Shown: positions 17,778-27,186 of the stretch, piece after piece | Layout: every line of letters starts with the position of its first letter | How positions within the stretch are numbered: position 1 is the first letter of the stretch | Assembly: GCF_009601685.2 (NCBI RefSeq) | Contig: NZ_CP045701.2 | Span: 2,418,001-2,482,000 of the forward strand | Direction of reading: 5' to 3' | From: Pseudomonas brassicacearum | GTDB lineage: Bacteria; Pseudomonadota; Gammaproteobacteria; Pseudomonadales; Pseudomonadaceae | DNA: 64,000 bases | Notes under the pieces: generated by a model | Told to the model about the DNA's origin: nothing | The model's input: only the letters and a program-made list of their open reading frames with translations | The model's database searches: none | Position numbers and translations under genes: made by a program

Positions 17778-20473
17778 ACCTGTCCGATATTGATGCCCAA
17801 TGGTCGGGCCAGACCACTGACGATGCTCAAGAAGTTGCTGAATGGCGGGACGCCTTGCTGTCAGTTATCGCCCATAGCGGCACGGCACAGGCCAAACAGA
17901 TTCTCGACATGCTGGTGGCTGTGGCAAGCGCCTCGGACATCGGTTGGCGGCCCGGCCATGGCACGCCTTACATCAATACCATCAGTGTTGAGTGCCAGCC
18001 GGTATTTCCAGGGGACCTGGCCATCGAAGAACGGCTGGCCTCGATCATGCGCTGGAATGCGTTGGCCATGGTTGCCAGGGCCAACTACGCCTATGGCGAA
18101 TTGGGCGGCCATATCGCCAGTTATGCCAGCGCGGCGGATTTGTTTGAAGTGGGCTTCAACCATTTTTTCAAAGCGCGAACCGAAGGGAGCGGTGGCGATC
18201 TGGTGTTCTATCAGCCGCACTCGGCGCCAGGGGTCTATGCCCGGGCGTTCCTCGAGGGACGCCTGGAAGAAAAGGATCTGCTGCATTATCGGCAAGAGAT
18301 CAGCGCGCGCGCCAAGGGTGTCCGGGGTCTGTCGAGTTACCCGCATCCTTGGTTGATGCCGGACTTCTGGCAGTTTCCGACGGGCTCCATGGGCATTGGT
18401 CCGATCAGCTCGATCTACCAGGCGCGTTTCATGCGTTACCTGGAGCATCGAGGCCTGCAAGACAGCGCCGGGCGAACCGTCTGGGGCGTGTTTGGCGATG
18501 GGGAAATGGATGAGCCGGAAAGCATGTCGGCATTGACGCTGGCCGCGCGCGAAGGGCTGGATAATCTGGTCTGGGTGGTCAATTGCAACCTGCAACGGCT
18601 GGACGGGCCGGTGCGTGGCAATGGTCGCATCATCGACGAGTTGGAGGCGCTATTTGGTGGTGCCGGCTGGAACGTCATCAAACTGGTGTGGGGCGCCGAC
18701 TGGGACGGCTTGTTTGCGCGCGATGCGGATGGCGCGCTGGTCAAGGCGTTATCCAACACCGTCGATGGCCAGTTCCAGACGTTCGCGGCAAAAGACGGGC
18801 GCTTTAACCGTGATCATTTCTTTGGCCAGAACGAGGCATTGGCGCAGCTGGCACAAGGCCTGACCGATGAACAGATCGATCGCCTGAAACGTGGCGGTCA
18901 CGACATGGTGAAGATCTTCGCCGCCTATCAAAGCGCACTGCTCGAAGGCAACAAACCCACCGTGATTCTGGCGCAGACCAAAAAGGGCTTCGGCATGGGC
19001 GATGCCGGGCAGGGCAAGATGACCGTGCACCAGCAGAAGAAGCTCGACAGGGAGGCGCTGATCGCGTTTCGCAATCGTTTCAACCTGCCGTTGACCGATG
19101 AACAGGCCGCCTCGTTGAGCTTCTTCAAACCCGATGAAGACAGTGCTGAAATGCGCTATCTGCACGAGCGTCGCCATGCATTGGGCGGCTACATGCCGTC
19201 GCGTCCTTCGACTGCCGAATCATTGGCGGTGCCTGACGTCAGCCGCTATGGCGCGTTTGCCATTGCTGCCGAAGGCAAGGAAATGTCCACCACCATGGCT
19301 TTCGTTCGAATGCTCAGTGGTCTGCTGCGGGACAAACAACTGGGGCCGCGAATCGTACCGATCGTGGCGGATGAAGCGCGTACGTTCGGCATGGCCAGCC
19401 TGTTCAAACAGATCGGTATTTATTCCAGCGTGGGGCAGCGATATGAGCCGGAAGATATCGGTTCGATCCTGAGCTATCGAGAAGCCCTGGACGGCCAGAT
19501 TCTCGAAGAGGGCATCAGCGAGGCCGGGGCGATCAGTTCCTGGGTAGCGGCGGCGACCAGCTATTCGGTGCATGGCTTGCCGATGCTGCCGTTCTACATC
19601 TATTACTCGATGTTCGGCTTCCAGCGCATCGGCGACCTGATCTGGGCGGCGGCGGATCAACGGGCCCGCGGCTTTCTGCTCGGGGCCACCGCAGGTCGCA
19701 CGACGTTGGGTGGCGAAGGCCTGCAGCATCAGGACGGCAACAGTCATCTGATGGCGGCGATGGTGCCCAATTGTCGTGCCTACGATCCGGCATTCGCCGG
19801 CGAGCTCGCGGTGATCCTGGATCACGGCATGCGCCAGATGCTGGAGCGCCAGGTGGACGAGTTTTATTACGTCACCTTGATGAACGAGAACTACCCGCAG
19901 CCGAACCTTCCCGAAGGTGTCGAACAGGCGATTATCAAGGGCATGTATCGGTTTGCCCGGCATGAAGTCGAGGGTGCGCGTGGACGTGTCCAGTTGTTGG
20001 GTTCCGGCGCCATCCTGCGCGAAGTGATTGCCGCCGCCGAGTTGCTGGCCAGCGATTGGGGGATCGACAGTCAGGTCTGGAGCGTTACCAGCTTTACCGA
20101 GTTGGCACGTGATGCCCGTGAAGTGGAACGTTGGAATCGACTGCATCCTGGACAGCCTTCGCGCAGCAGTCATGTCCAGGCGTTGCTCAACAACTCGGCG
20201 CCGATCATTGCCTGCACGGACTACGTTCGCGCCTTGCCGCAGCTGATCGCCAGTTATCTCGATGCCCGTTACACCGTACTGGGCACCGACGGCTTTGGCC
20301 GTAGCGATACCCGCGGTCAGTTGCGCAGGTTCTTCGAAGTGGACCGCCACCAGATCGTCTTGAGTGCGCTGACTGCCCTGGTGCACAAAGGGCGCCTCGA
20401 TGCCAATGTGTGTGCCGAGGCTATTGAGCGGTACGCCATTGATGTGGACGCGGTGGCCCCTTGGGACGCTTGA
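17774..20473 (+). CDS. AceE/MdeB-like homodimeric 2-oxoacid dehydrogenase E1
   Basis: An 899-residue thiamine-diphosphate E1 of the homodimeric AceE type, which decarboxylates a 2-oxoacid and passes the acyl group to a lipoyl E2. The ThDP motif starts at GDG (residues 241-243, VFGDGEMDEPES) and closes at VVNCNLQRLDGP. The transketolase-like middle and C-terminal domains are complete. CAGGAG at 17762-17767 fixes the start. No E2 or E3 gene is adjacent, so it must borrow housekeeping partners. Downstream of acdS, whose product is 2-oxobutyrate, it is best read as a 2-oxobutyrate dehydrogenase like MdeB of the methioninase operon; pyruvate is the alternative. Confidence 0.9.
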   Translation: MNLSDIDAQWSGQTTDDAQEVAEWRDALLSVIAHSGTAQAKQILDMLVAVASASDIGWRPGHGTPYINTISVECQPVFPGDLAIEERLASIMRWNALAMVARANYAYGELGGHIASYASAADLFEVGFNHFFKARTEGSGGDLVFYQPHSAPGVYARAFLEGRLEEKDLLHYRQEISARAKGVRGLSSYPHPWLMPDFWQFPTGSMGIGPISSIYQARFMRYLEHRGLQDSAGRTVWGVFGDGEMDEPESMSALTLAAREGLDNLVWVVNCNLQRLDGPVRGNGRIIDELEALFGGAGWNVIKLVWGADWDGLFARDADGALVKALSNTVDGQFQTFAAKDGRFNRDHFFGQNEALAQLAQGLTDEQIDRLKRGGHDMVKIFAAYQSALLEGNKPTVILAQTKKGFGMGDAGQGKMTVHQQKKLDREALIAFRNRFNLPLTDEQAASLSFFKPDEDSAEMRYLHERRHALGGYMPSRPSTAESLAVPDVSRYGAFAIAAEGKEMSTTMAFVRMLSGLLRDKQLGPRIVPIVADEARTFGMASLFKQIGIYSSVGQRYEPEDIGSILSYREALDGQILEEGISEAGAISSWVAAATSYSVHGLPMLPFYIYYSMFGFQRIGDLIWAAADQRARGFLLGATAGRTTLGGEGLQHQDGNSHLMAAMVPNCRAYDPAFAGELAVILDHGMRQMLERQVDEFYYVTLMNENYPQPNLPEGVEQAIIKGMYRFARHEVEGARGRVQLLGSGAILREVIAAAELLASDWGIDSQVWSVTSFTELARDAREVERWNRLHPGQPSRSSHVQALLNNSAPIIACTDYVRALPQLIASYLDARYTVLGTDGFGRSDTRGQLRRFFEVDRHQIVLSALTALVHKGRLDANVCAEAIERYAIDVDAVAPWDA

Positions 20474-20482
20474 TTTCAGGGG

Positions 20483-20616
20483 GTATATCCATTGCTGCGG
20501 TAACGGCCGCTTAGGGTTCCGCTCTTACAGCGGGTCACTTTTGGAAGAGCGCTTTTCGAAAGTGACCCGCTGTTGAGCGGAACCCTAAGCCGCCGTTACC
20601 AAAAAAACGGATATAC
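20483..20616. repeat. Long imperfect palindrome, 134 bp
   Basis: Arms 20499-20548 and 20551-20600 are near-perfect inverted copies (GGTAACGGC, CTTAGGGTTCCGCTC and CAGCGGGTCACTTT all recur in reverse complement), with a GAGCGCTTTTC centre. Outside them GTATATCC (20483-20490) pairs with GGATATAC (20609-20616). It separates the E1 gene from the convergent peptidase operon and could act as a bidirectional terminator. The GGGTCACTTTTGG core is familiar to me from dispersed repeats of fluorescent pseudomonads, so it is probably one copy of a genomic family. Confidence 0.8.
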
Positions 20617-20675
20617 ACACCACCCATCCGGAAAAACGCGAATAGATTTCCCCCCCAAAAAAAGCCTCAACTACC

Positions 20676-21821
20676 CTAGCCAACAGCCAGAATAGTCGCC
20701 ACCAACGCCAGAGCGCGAGGCACCAGCGTATCCAGTTCCAGATACTCACGCTCGGTATGGACTTTGCCACCCACCGGCCCGAGACCACACAGCGTCGGAA
20801 TGCCCAGGCTGGCAGTGAATCCAGAGTCAGCACAACCGCCAGTGAATTCGCCTTCGACGCTGAAACCCAGCGCCAAGGCCTTTTGTTGGTAGATCTGCAG
20901 CAGCCGTTCGCTATGACAGGCTTCCATCGGCAGAAAGGTTGTCGCCTCCTTGAGGATAGCGCGGGTGCCGATCAACTCTTCTTCCGCGACGATGCCCAGG
21001 ATCGCGGTAAAAATCTGATCCCAGTGCTCGAGTTCGATGAAGCGCACATCCAGCCGGGCAGAGGCGCCAGGCGCGACGGTGTTGCTGGAGGTGCCACCGG
21101 CTATCAGGCCAACATTGGTGGTGATGCCTGCCGCGTAATCGGTCAAGGCATGGAGCTTGACGATCTTGCGTGCCAGGGCTTCGATGGCACTGGCTCCGTC
21201 GGCATGGTTGACCCCGGCATGCGCCGCGCGGCCGCTGACTTCGATGATCAGCGTGGCGCCGCCTTTGCGTGCGCTGACCACGTTGCCGCTGGCCCGGCCG
21301 GGTTCGGTATTGAGCACGGCACGCGCGCCACGGGCGGCTTTTTCGATATGGGTTCTGGCGCTGCCGGAGCCGATTTCTTCGTCTCCGGTGTACAGAACCT
21401 GCACCGGATAGGGCAACTGACCGGCGCGTTTGAGAGTCTTGAGCGCAAAGCAATTGAGCACCAGGCCGCCTTTCATGTCGGCGACGCCGGGGCCATAGGC
21501 AAGGTTGGCGTCGCGGCTGTAGCCGCGAGTCGTGGTGGTGCCTTTGGGGAACACCGTGTCGCGATGGCCCAGCAACAGCACCGGCTTTCCAGAGGCGCCT
21601 GGCACTTCGGCGAGCATCACGTCGCCAAAATCATCGACCGGCATGCGCTTGAGCAGGATGCCGTCGGCTTCCAGTTCAGCCGCGAGCAGCGCGCCCACCG
21701 CGTCGACGCCCGCCTTGTCGTAACTGTTGGAGTCGGTGTCGACGATACGCTGCAGCAGCGCTTCCATGGCGTGGCGCTGGTCGGCAAGCCAGTCCAGCGC
21801 CTGTTGTGGCGTGGCACTCAT
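20676..21821 (-). CDS. M20 family metallopeptidase (glutamate carboxypeptidase-like)
   Basis: A 381-residue M20/CPG2-type zinc peptidase. Metal and catalytic motifs appear in order: GHRDTVFPKG (first His-x-Asp), GPGVADMKGG (bridging Asp), YTGDEEIGS (general base Glu and ligand), and KVHTEREYLEL (last His). The dimerisation lid holds SGRAAHAG. There is no signal peptide. The ATG at 21821 overlaps the stop of the upstream M20 gene. It is the last gene of the peptide importer operon and probably trims imported N-acyl or glutamyl peptides. Confidence 0.9.
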   Translation of the reverse strand: MSATPQQALDWLADQRHAMEALLQRIVDTDSNSYDKAGVDAVGALLAAELEADGILLKRMPVDDFGDVMLAEVPGASGKPVLLLGHRDTVFPKGTTTTRGYSRDANLAYGPGVADMKGGLVLNCFALKTLKRAGQLPYPVQVLYTGDEEIGSGSARTHIEKAARGARAVLNTEPGRASGNVVSARKGGATLIIEVSGRAAHAGVNHADGASAIEALARKIVKLHALTDYAAGITTNVGLIAGGTSSNTVAPGASARLDVRFIELEHWDQIFTAILGIVAEEELIGTRAILKEATTFLPMEACHSERLLQIYQQKALALGFSVEGEFTGGCADSGFTASLGIPTLCGLGPVGGKVHTEREYLELDTLVPRALALVATILAVG

Positions 21822-23242
21822 TGCGCTTGCTCGCGCAACTGATGCTCCTGAGTCAGGCGTGCCGCGTCGTTGCCCAGGTCCCAGAACAGACCGGCCATGA
21901 TTTGCAGGCTTTCTTTGACCACCGGTGCCAGCAAATGCTCGTTCGGCGCATGTTGCGAGCAGGCCGGGTACGAGTGCGGCACCCACAATGTTGGCAGGCC
22001 GAGCACGTCCGCGAACACGTCGTTGGGCAGCGAACCCCCGAGGTTTGGCAGCAGCGCAGGTTTTTTGCCGGTGGTCTGTGTCAGGGAGCTGAGTGCCCAA
22101 TTGACCCACGGGCTTTGCGGGTCCAGCCGAGTGGCGTGCATCACATCGATGCGGCTTTGCTTGACCTCGACATTGCTGAAGCCATGAGCATCCAGGTGGG
22201 CACGAACAGCCGGGATGAAGGTCGTGTAGTCGCTGTTCACCACGAAGCGGATATGGCAGTGGGCATTGGCTTTACCAGGGATCGCATGCACGGGGGCGTC
22301 CGGGTTGCCGGTCTTGAAGGCGATGACGTCGAGGGTGTTCCAGCCGAACACCTTTTCGCTCAGCGAGAGCTGCGGGTTACCCCAGTTGGCGTCGATGTCC
22401 GGATCGCCCGGCCCGCCACCCACGTCAATGTCGGCCAGTGCCAGGCGAACCGGCTCCGGCAGCGTCTCGGGCTGCAGGCCTGCCACTTTCACCCGGCCCT
22501 GTTCATCGATCATGCTTGCGATGGCATTGGCCAGAATGATGCCAGGGTTGGCCAGCAAGCCGCCCCAGTTGCCAGAGTGATGGGCGCCTTCGCGCAAATT
22601 GACCACCAGCTCGAAGTTGAACACCCCGCGTGAGCCGAGAAAAATGGTCGGTCGTGATGCCGCCAGGCGCGGGCCGTCCGAGGCGATGAAAACATCCGCC
22701 GCGAGCTCTTCGCTGTGGGCGGCACAGAACGCATTCAAGCCCGGGGAGCCTTCTTCTTCGCCCATTTCCAGCAGCAATTTGACGTTAAAGCCCAGCTTGC
22801 CGTCGCGAGCCTTGAGCGTTTGTTCCAGCGCGGTCAGGTTGATCAGGTGCTGGCCTTTGTTGTCCGCCGTGCCGCGGCCGTACCAGCGATCGCCTTCGAC
22901 CGTGACTTGCCACGGCGACAGCCCTTCACGCCATTGCGCTTCATAGCCGCGCACCACATCACCGTGGCCGTAGCTCAGTACGGTCGGCAGTTCTGGATGC
23001 TCAATGCGTGTGGCGATCATGAAGGGCCCACGCTCTGCCACCGGGTTGTCATAAATCTTGACGCTGAAGCCCATGGCCTTGACATGCGGGGTGATGAAGT
23101 CATTGAGATAGCGATACAACTCGGGCTGGCTGTCCGTTGCCTGGCTTTCGGTGGGCAAGGCGACGCTACGTTCGAGCAGATTGAAAAAGGCGCCGTTGTC
23201 GAATTGCTCTGTGGTGTTGCTGATGGCCAATGAACGACTCAT
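21818..23242 (-). CDS. M20 family metallopeptidase (dipeptidase-like)
   Basis: A 474-residue M20 dipeptidase of the ArgE/DapE superfamily. Metal-site motifs are GHGDVV, GRGTADNKGQ, EMGEEEGSPGL, and a late HAPNEHL with the final His. The large lid contains GAHHSGNWGG. Both ends overlap neighbours by ATGA (23239-23242 and 21818-21821), so the whole operon is translationally coupled. It is expected to be cytoplasmic and to act on the same imported peptides as the smaller M20 enzyme. Confidence 0.9.
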   Translation of the reverse strand: MSRSLAISNTTEQFDNGAFFNLLERSVALPTESQATDSQPELYRYLNDFITPHVKAMGFSVKIYDNPVAERGPFMIATRIEHPELPTVLSYGHGDVVRGYEAQWREGLSPWQVTVEGDRWYGRGTADNKGQHLINLTALEQTLKARDGKLGFNVKLLLEMGEEEGSPGLNAFCAAHSEELAADVFIASDGPRLAASRPTIFLGSRGVFNFELVVNLREGAHHSGNWGGLLANPGIILANAIASMIDEQGRVKVAGLQPETLPEPVRLALADIDVGGGPGDPDIDANWGNPQLSLSEKVFGWNTLDVIAFKTGNPDAPVHAIPGKANAHCHIRFVVNSDYTTFIPAVRAHLDAHGFSNVEVKQSRIDVMHATRLDPQSPWVNWALSSLTQTTGKKPALLPNLGGSLPNDVFADVLGLPTLWVPHSYPACSQHAPNEHLLAPVVKESLQIMAGLFWDLGNDAARLTQEHQLREQAQ

Positions 23243-24228
23243 GAGTGGACAAGCTCCAGTGTTTGGGCAGGATTGTCGTGAAGGTGGCAACGCACGTTGC
23301 CCCCGATAATGGAATCATTGGCCGGGTAGGCCGTTTTGCACGGTGCGAAGCAGCTCGGGCAGCGCGGGTGGAAAGCGCAACCGGACGGCGGTGACATCGG
23401 ATTGGGAAAGGTCCCGTGCAGGCCGATCTCGGGAATGCCCAGGTGCGGATCGGGCGTGAGCACCGAATCCAGCAAGGCACGGGTATAAGGGTGGCCGGGT
23501 TCAGCAAACAACGATTCGCGCGTACGTTCTTCGACGATGCGCCCCAGGTACATCACCGCGACCCGGTCGGCGAGGTGTTCGATGACCGCGAGGTTGTGGC
23601 TGATCAGCAGATAGGTCAGGCCGAACTCGCGCTTGAGGTCTTGCAGCAGGTTGAGAATCTGCGCTTGCACCGACACATCCAGTGCTGAGGTGGGCTCGTC
23701 GCAGATCAACACATCGGGGCGCATGATCAACGCTCGTGCGATCGCGACTCGCTGGCGTTGTCCGCCGGACAGCTGGCTCGGGTAGCTGTCGATCACCCGC
23801 TTGGGCAGGCCGACCACATCAAGCATCGCTTCGGTCTTCTTGCGCCGCTCGGCGGGGCTGCCGATGTCATGCACGATCAGCGGCAGGGTAATGATTTCGC
23901 GCAGTGTCTTGCGTGGGTTCAGCGAGGAATACGGGTCCTGGAATATCGGCTGAATATGCCGGGACATTGCCTTGCGATCAGTCGCCGCCAGATGCTTGCC
24001 ATTGACCAGCACATCGCCGCTGGTAGGCGGCAGCAGACCGAGCAGCAGCTTTGCCAGGGTACTTTTTCCGCAACCGGACTCACCTACCAGACCGAGGGTC
24101 TCGCCACGCATCAGACGCAGGGAAACGCCATCTACGGCTTTCAGGATGGCGGCGGGTTTGAAAAAGCCCTGGTTGATCCGAAACTCGCGACGGATGTCAC
24201 ACAGCTCCAACGTAATGTCTTTTTTCAT
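23239..24228 (-). CDS. Oligopeptide ABC importer ATPase (DppF/OppF-like)
   Basis: A 329-residue ABC ATPase. Walker A is GESGCGKS, the Q loop [11 protein letters not shown], the signature LSGGQRQR, Walker [13 protein letters not shown], and the H loop SHN. The C-terminal oligopeptide extension has Cys residues ([11 protein letters not shown]) that in this family hold an iron-sulfur cluster. It pairs with the DppD-like ATPase, with which it overlaps by four bases. The ATG at 24228 is chosen from that overlap. Confidence 0.93.
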   Translation of the reverse strand: MKKDITLELCDIRREFRINQGFFKPAAILKAVDGVSLRLMRGETLGLVGESGCGKSTLAKLLLGLLPPTSGDVLVNGKHLAATDRKAMSRHIQPIFQDPYSSLNPRKTLREIITLPLIVHDIGSPAERRKKTEAMLDVVGLPKRVIDSYPSQLSGGQRQRVAIARALIMRPDVLICDEPTSALDVSVQAQILNLLQDLKREFGLTYLLISHNLAVIEHLADRVAVMYLGRIVEERTRESLFAEPGHPYTRALLDSVLTPDPHLGIPEIGLHGTFPNPMSPPSGCAFHPRCPSCFAPCKTAYPANDSIIGGNVRCHLHDNPAQTLELVHS

Positions 24229-25241
24229 GACCTTGCACGCTCCTGAAGGCGAATCGGTGCCGGGGCCGGTGCGGCGAACAGGCAGCGCGCCATGTGTCCG
24301 TCCTGTTCGACTTCGGGGATGTTCTGCGCGCAGGTCGGTATCGCCTGAGCGCAACGATTGCGGAACGCACAACCTTGCTGCTCGCCCACCAGGCTCGGCA
24401 CCAGGCCTGGAATCGAACCCAGTGCCTCACCCGGTTTGGTCTGGCCAGGGATTGGAATACTGGCCAGCAGACCACGGGTGTACGGATGCTGCGGGTTCTC
24501 GAACAGTTGCAGGGCAGGGGCGGTTTCGACGATTTCCCCGGCATACATCACCGCGACCCGATCGGCGATCCGCGCCACCAGCCCAAGGTCGTGGGTGATG
24601 AAGATCACCGCCAGGCCGAGTTCTTTCTGAATATCGCGAATCAGGCGCAGGATCTGCGCTTGAATAGTCACGTCCAATGCAGTGGTGGGTTCATCGGCGA
24701 TGATCAGGTCCGGTTCGCACATCAACGCCATGGCAATGATCACCCGCTGGCGCAAACCACCAGAAAGTTGATGCGGATACTGCCGCAAGCGCTCGGTGGC
24801 ATTGCTGATGCCGACTTTCTCCAGCATCCGCCCGGCGCGAACCAGGGCATCCTTGCGCGACACCTTGCGATGCCGGGTCAGCACTTCGCTGAGTTGATCG
24901 CCAATGCTGTAGGCCGGGTTCAGCGAGGTCATCGGTTCCTGGAAGATCATCGCCAGACGGTTGCCGCGCAGGTCGCACATGTGCCGTTCGCTCTGGCCGA
25001 TCATGTCGATGCCGTCCAGCGTCAGCCGTGACGCAGTACGTTTGGCCTTGCGTGGCAACAGGTCCATCAGCGCCAGCGACGTCAAGGATTTACCGCAGCC
25101 GGATTCGCCGACGATGCACAGCATTTCGCCGCGTTCGACTTCAAAGTTCAGGCCACGCACTGCATGCAGCGTGTCATCCGGCGTTGGGCTGTTGCCCATG
25201 GGGATATCCACGCGCAGGTTTTCTACATGGAGTAATGCCAT
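24225..25241 (-). CDS. Oligopeptide ABC importer ATPase (DppD/OppD-like)
   Basis: A 338-residue ABC ATPase. Walker A is GESGCGKS, the Q loop [10 protein letters not shown], the signature LSGGLRQR (family variant), Walker [12 protein letters not shown], and the H loop THD. The C-terminal Cys-containing oligopeptide domain ([15 protein letters not shown]) is present. AGAGGG lies about nine bases upstream of the ATG. It partners the DppF-like ATPase downstream to energise the two permeases. Confidence 0.93.
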   Translation of the reverse strand: MALLHVENLRVDIPMGNSPTPDDTLHAVRGLNFEVERGEMLCIVGESGCGKSLTSLALMDLLPRKAKRTASRLTLDGIDMIGQSERHMCDLRGNRLAMIFQEPMTSLNPAYSIGDQLSEVLTRHRKVSRKDALVRAGRMLEKVGISNATERLRQYPHQLSGGLRQRVIIAMALMCEPDLIIADEPTTALDVTIQAQILRLIRDIQKELGLAVIFITHDLGLVARIADRVAVMYAGEIVETAPALQLFENPQHPYTRGLLASIPIPGQTKPGEALGSIPGLVPSLVGEQQGCAFRNRCAQAIPTCAQNIPEVEQDGHMARCLFAAPAPAPIRLQERARS

Positions 25242-25273
25242 GTTCGGTACCCTCTATGAGTTACGGCCGTCTA

Positions 25274-26176
25274 TCAGTTACGGCCATCGGGCAGGATCAG
25301 ATCGCGCAGGCCATCGCCGACCAGGTTGATGCCCAGCACCAGAATCATCAGGGCGACACCGGGAATGGCGATGACCCATGGGGAAAAGAACATGTAGGGT
25401 TTGCCTTCAGCGATCATCAACCCCCAGGACGGCGTCGGCGGCTGCACACCCACCCCGAGGAATGACAGTGCCGACTCCAGCAGGATCGCGTGGGCCATTT
25501 CCAGCGTCGCGACGACGATCAGCGCACCGACCAGATTGGGCAGAATTTCACTGACCAGAATGCGCAGGGTCGAGCAGCCCAGAGCCTGGGCCGAGGCCAC
25601 ATATTCAGCATCGCGAATCTGTTGCACCGAAGCCCTGACCACCACCGCGAAGCGATCCCAGAGCAGGCAGCCGAGCAGCACAATCACCACTTTCAGCGAG
25701 CCGCCCATCAGCGAGGCCGAGGCCAGCGCGACCATCACCACCGGCATCGCCAGCCGGGTGGTGATCAAGTAGCTGATAAACGCATCGACCTTGCCGCCGT
25801 AGTAACCCGCCAACAGCCCCATGACGGTGCCGATAAAGCCGGAAATAAGCGCCGCCGCAATGCCGATGAACAATGAAATACGAGCGCCGTAGAGCAGTCG
25901 TGACAGGTAATCACGGCCCAGCTTGTCGGTTCCCAGGACGTATTCCCAGGTGCCGTTGGCCATCCATACCGGCGGTTTCATACGCAACATCACGTCTTGC
26001 GCATAAGGGTCATAAGGTGCCAGCCACGGCGCGAAGAGTGCCCCCGTGAAGATGATCAGCAACAACACCGTGCCGATGGCGAAACCACGATGACGAAAGC
26101 TCTTGCCAAGGACTCGGCTCAGGCTGCTGGGCGGTGGCAGGTAGTCATTGATCGCGAGGGTAGTGGGGGTGCTCAT
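25274..26176 (-). CDS. Peptide ABC importer permease (DppC-like)
   Basis: A 300-residue inner-membrane permease with an N-terminal cytoplasmic tail, one TM helix (GFAIGTVLLLIIFTGALFAPWL), the OppC-type N domain, and the five-helix BPD_transp_1 core. The EAA loop reads EYVASAQALGCSTLRI. GGAGGC lies ahead of the ATG at 26176. It forms the translocation pore with the DppB-like protein encoded 10 bp upstream. Confidence 0.92.
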   Translation of the reverse strand: MSTPTTLAINDYLPPPSSLSRVLGKSFRHRGFAIGTVLLLIIFTGALFAPWLAPYDPYAQDVMLRMKPPVWMANGTWEYVLGTDKLGRDYLSRLLYGARISLFIGIAAALISGFIGTVMGLLAGYYGGKVDAFISYLITTRLAMPVVMVALASASLMGGSLKVVIVLLGCLLWDRFAVVVRASVQQIRDAEYVASAQALGCSTLRILVSEILPNLVGALIVVATLEMAHAILLESALSFLGVGVQPPTPSWGLMIAEGKPYMFFSPWVIAIPGVALMILVLGINLVGDGLRDLILPDGRN

Positions 26177-26185
26177 GTAAGCCTC

Positions 26186-27103
26186 CTAGCGCACGCGAAT
26201 GCGCGGGTCGAGCAGTGCGTTGAGCACATCGGCCAGCAAGGTGAGGATGATGTAGATCACTGCGATGAGCAGGACCACGGCCTGTACGACCGGAAAGTCA
26301 TCACGGGCGATGGCGTCCCAGGCGAGCTGTCCGATACCTTGCAGGGAGAACACGGTTTCGATCACTACCGACCCGCCGAGCATGAAGCCGAACTCCACCG
26401 CCGCCAGGGCGACGACTGGAATCAAGGCGTTGCGCAGTGCATGCTTGAACAACACGCGGGCAGGGCGCAGGCCCTTGGCGCGGGCGGTGCGGATGTAATC
26501 GGAACTGAGCACATCAAGCATGCCTGCACGGGTCAGACGCATGATTGCCGGAGTCGCGTAATAGCCCAAGGCAATGGCCGGCATGACGAAGTGCAGCAGG
26601 GTCGAGTTGCCGGACACTGGCAGCCACTTGAGCGTCACCGCGAACACCACGATCAGCATCAGCGCAAACCAGAAACTTGGCATTGCCTGACCCAGTACGG
26701 CAATGGTCAACGCCAGGCGGTCAATCCAGGTGTCGCGTTTGACTGCGGCCAGCACCCCGAGCGGAATCGCCACCAGCAGTGCAATGCCCAATGCCATCGC
26801 TCCCAGGCCGAGGGTGATTGGCAGGCGGTTGACGATCAGGTTGTAGACCGATTCCTGAAAGAAAAAAGAGTTGCCCAGATCCAACCGCAGCAAATCGCCC
26901 AGCCAGTTGAAGTACTGGGTCGGCAGCGGTTTGTCCAAACCGTACTGCACGCGGATCTGTTCGATCTGTTCGCTGCTGGCTTCCGGTCCGCCAATGGCAG
27001 TGGCCAGGTCGCCGGACAGATGCAAAAGAGAAAAACTGATCACCGACACGGTAATTGCAACGCAAAATGCGATACCCAGACGGCGTAGAAGGAATCCAAG
27101 CAT
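26186..27103 (-). CDS. Peptide ABC importer permease (DppB-like)
   Basis: A 305-residue permease with six predicted TM helices. It opens with LGFLLRRLGIAFCVAITVSVISF, as DppB/NikB proteins do, and the EAA loop reads DYIRTARAKGLRPARVL. AGGAAA just upstream favours the ATG at 27103; an in-frame ATG at 27124 has no ribosome binding site. It sits after the binding-protein gene and 10 bp before the DppC-like gene. Confidence 0.92.
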   Translation of the reverse strand: MLGFLLRRLGIAFCVAITVSVISFSLLHLSGDLATAIGGPEASSEQIEQIRVQYGLDKPLPTQYFNWLGDLLRLDLGNSFFFQESVYNLIVNRLPITLGLGAMALGIALLVAIPLGVLAAVKRDTWIDRLALTIAVLGQAMPSFWFALMLIVVFAVTLKWLPVSGNSTLLHFVMPAIALGYYATPAIMRLTRAGMLDVLSSDYIRTARAKGLRPARVLFKHALRNALIPVVALAAVEFGFMLGGSVVIETVFSLQGIGQLAWDAIARDDFPVVQAVVLLIAVIYIILTLLADVLNALLDPRIRVR

Positions 27104-27186
27104 GGCAAGTTTCCTCGTATCCATTGGCTGATAGGTGTGGGGCGTGCCGTAGCGCGGTTAAAACCGCGCGTCACGGCACCTGTCGA

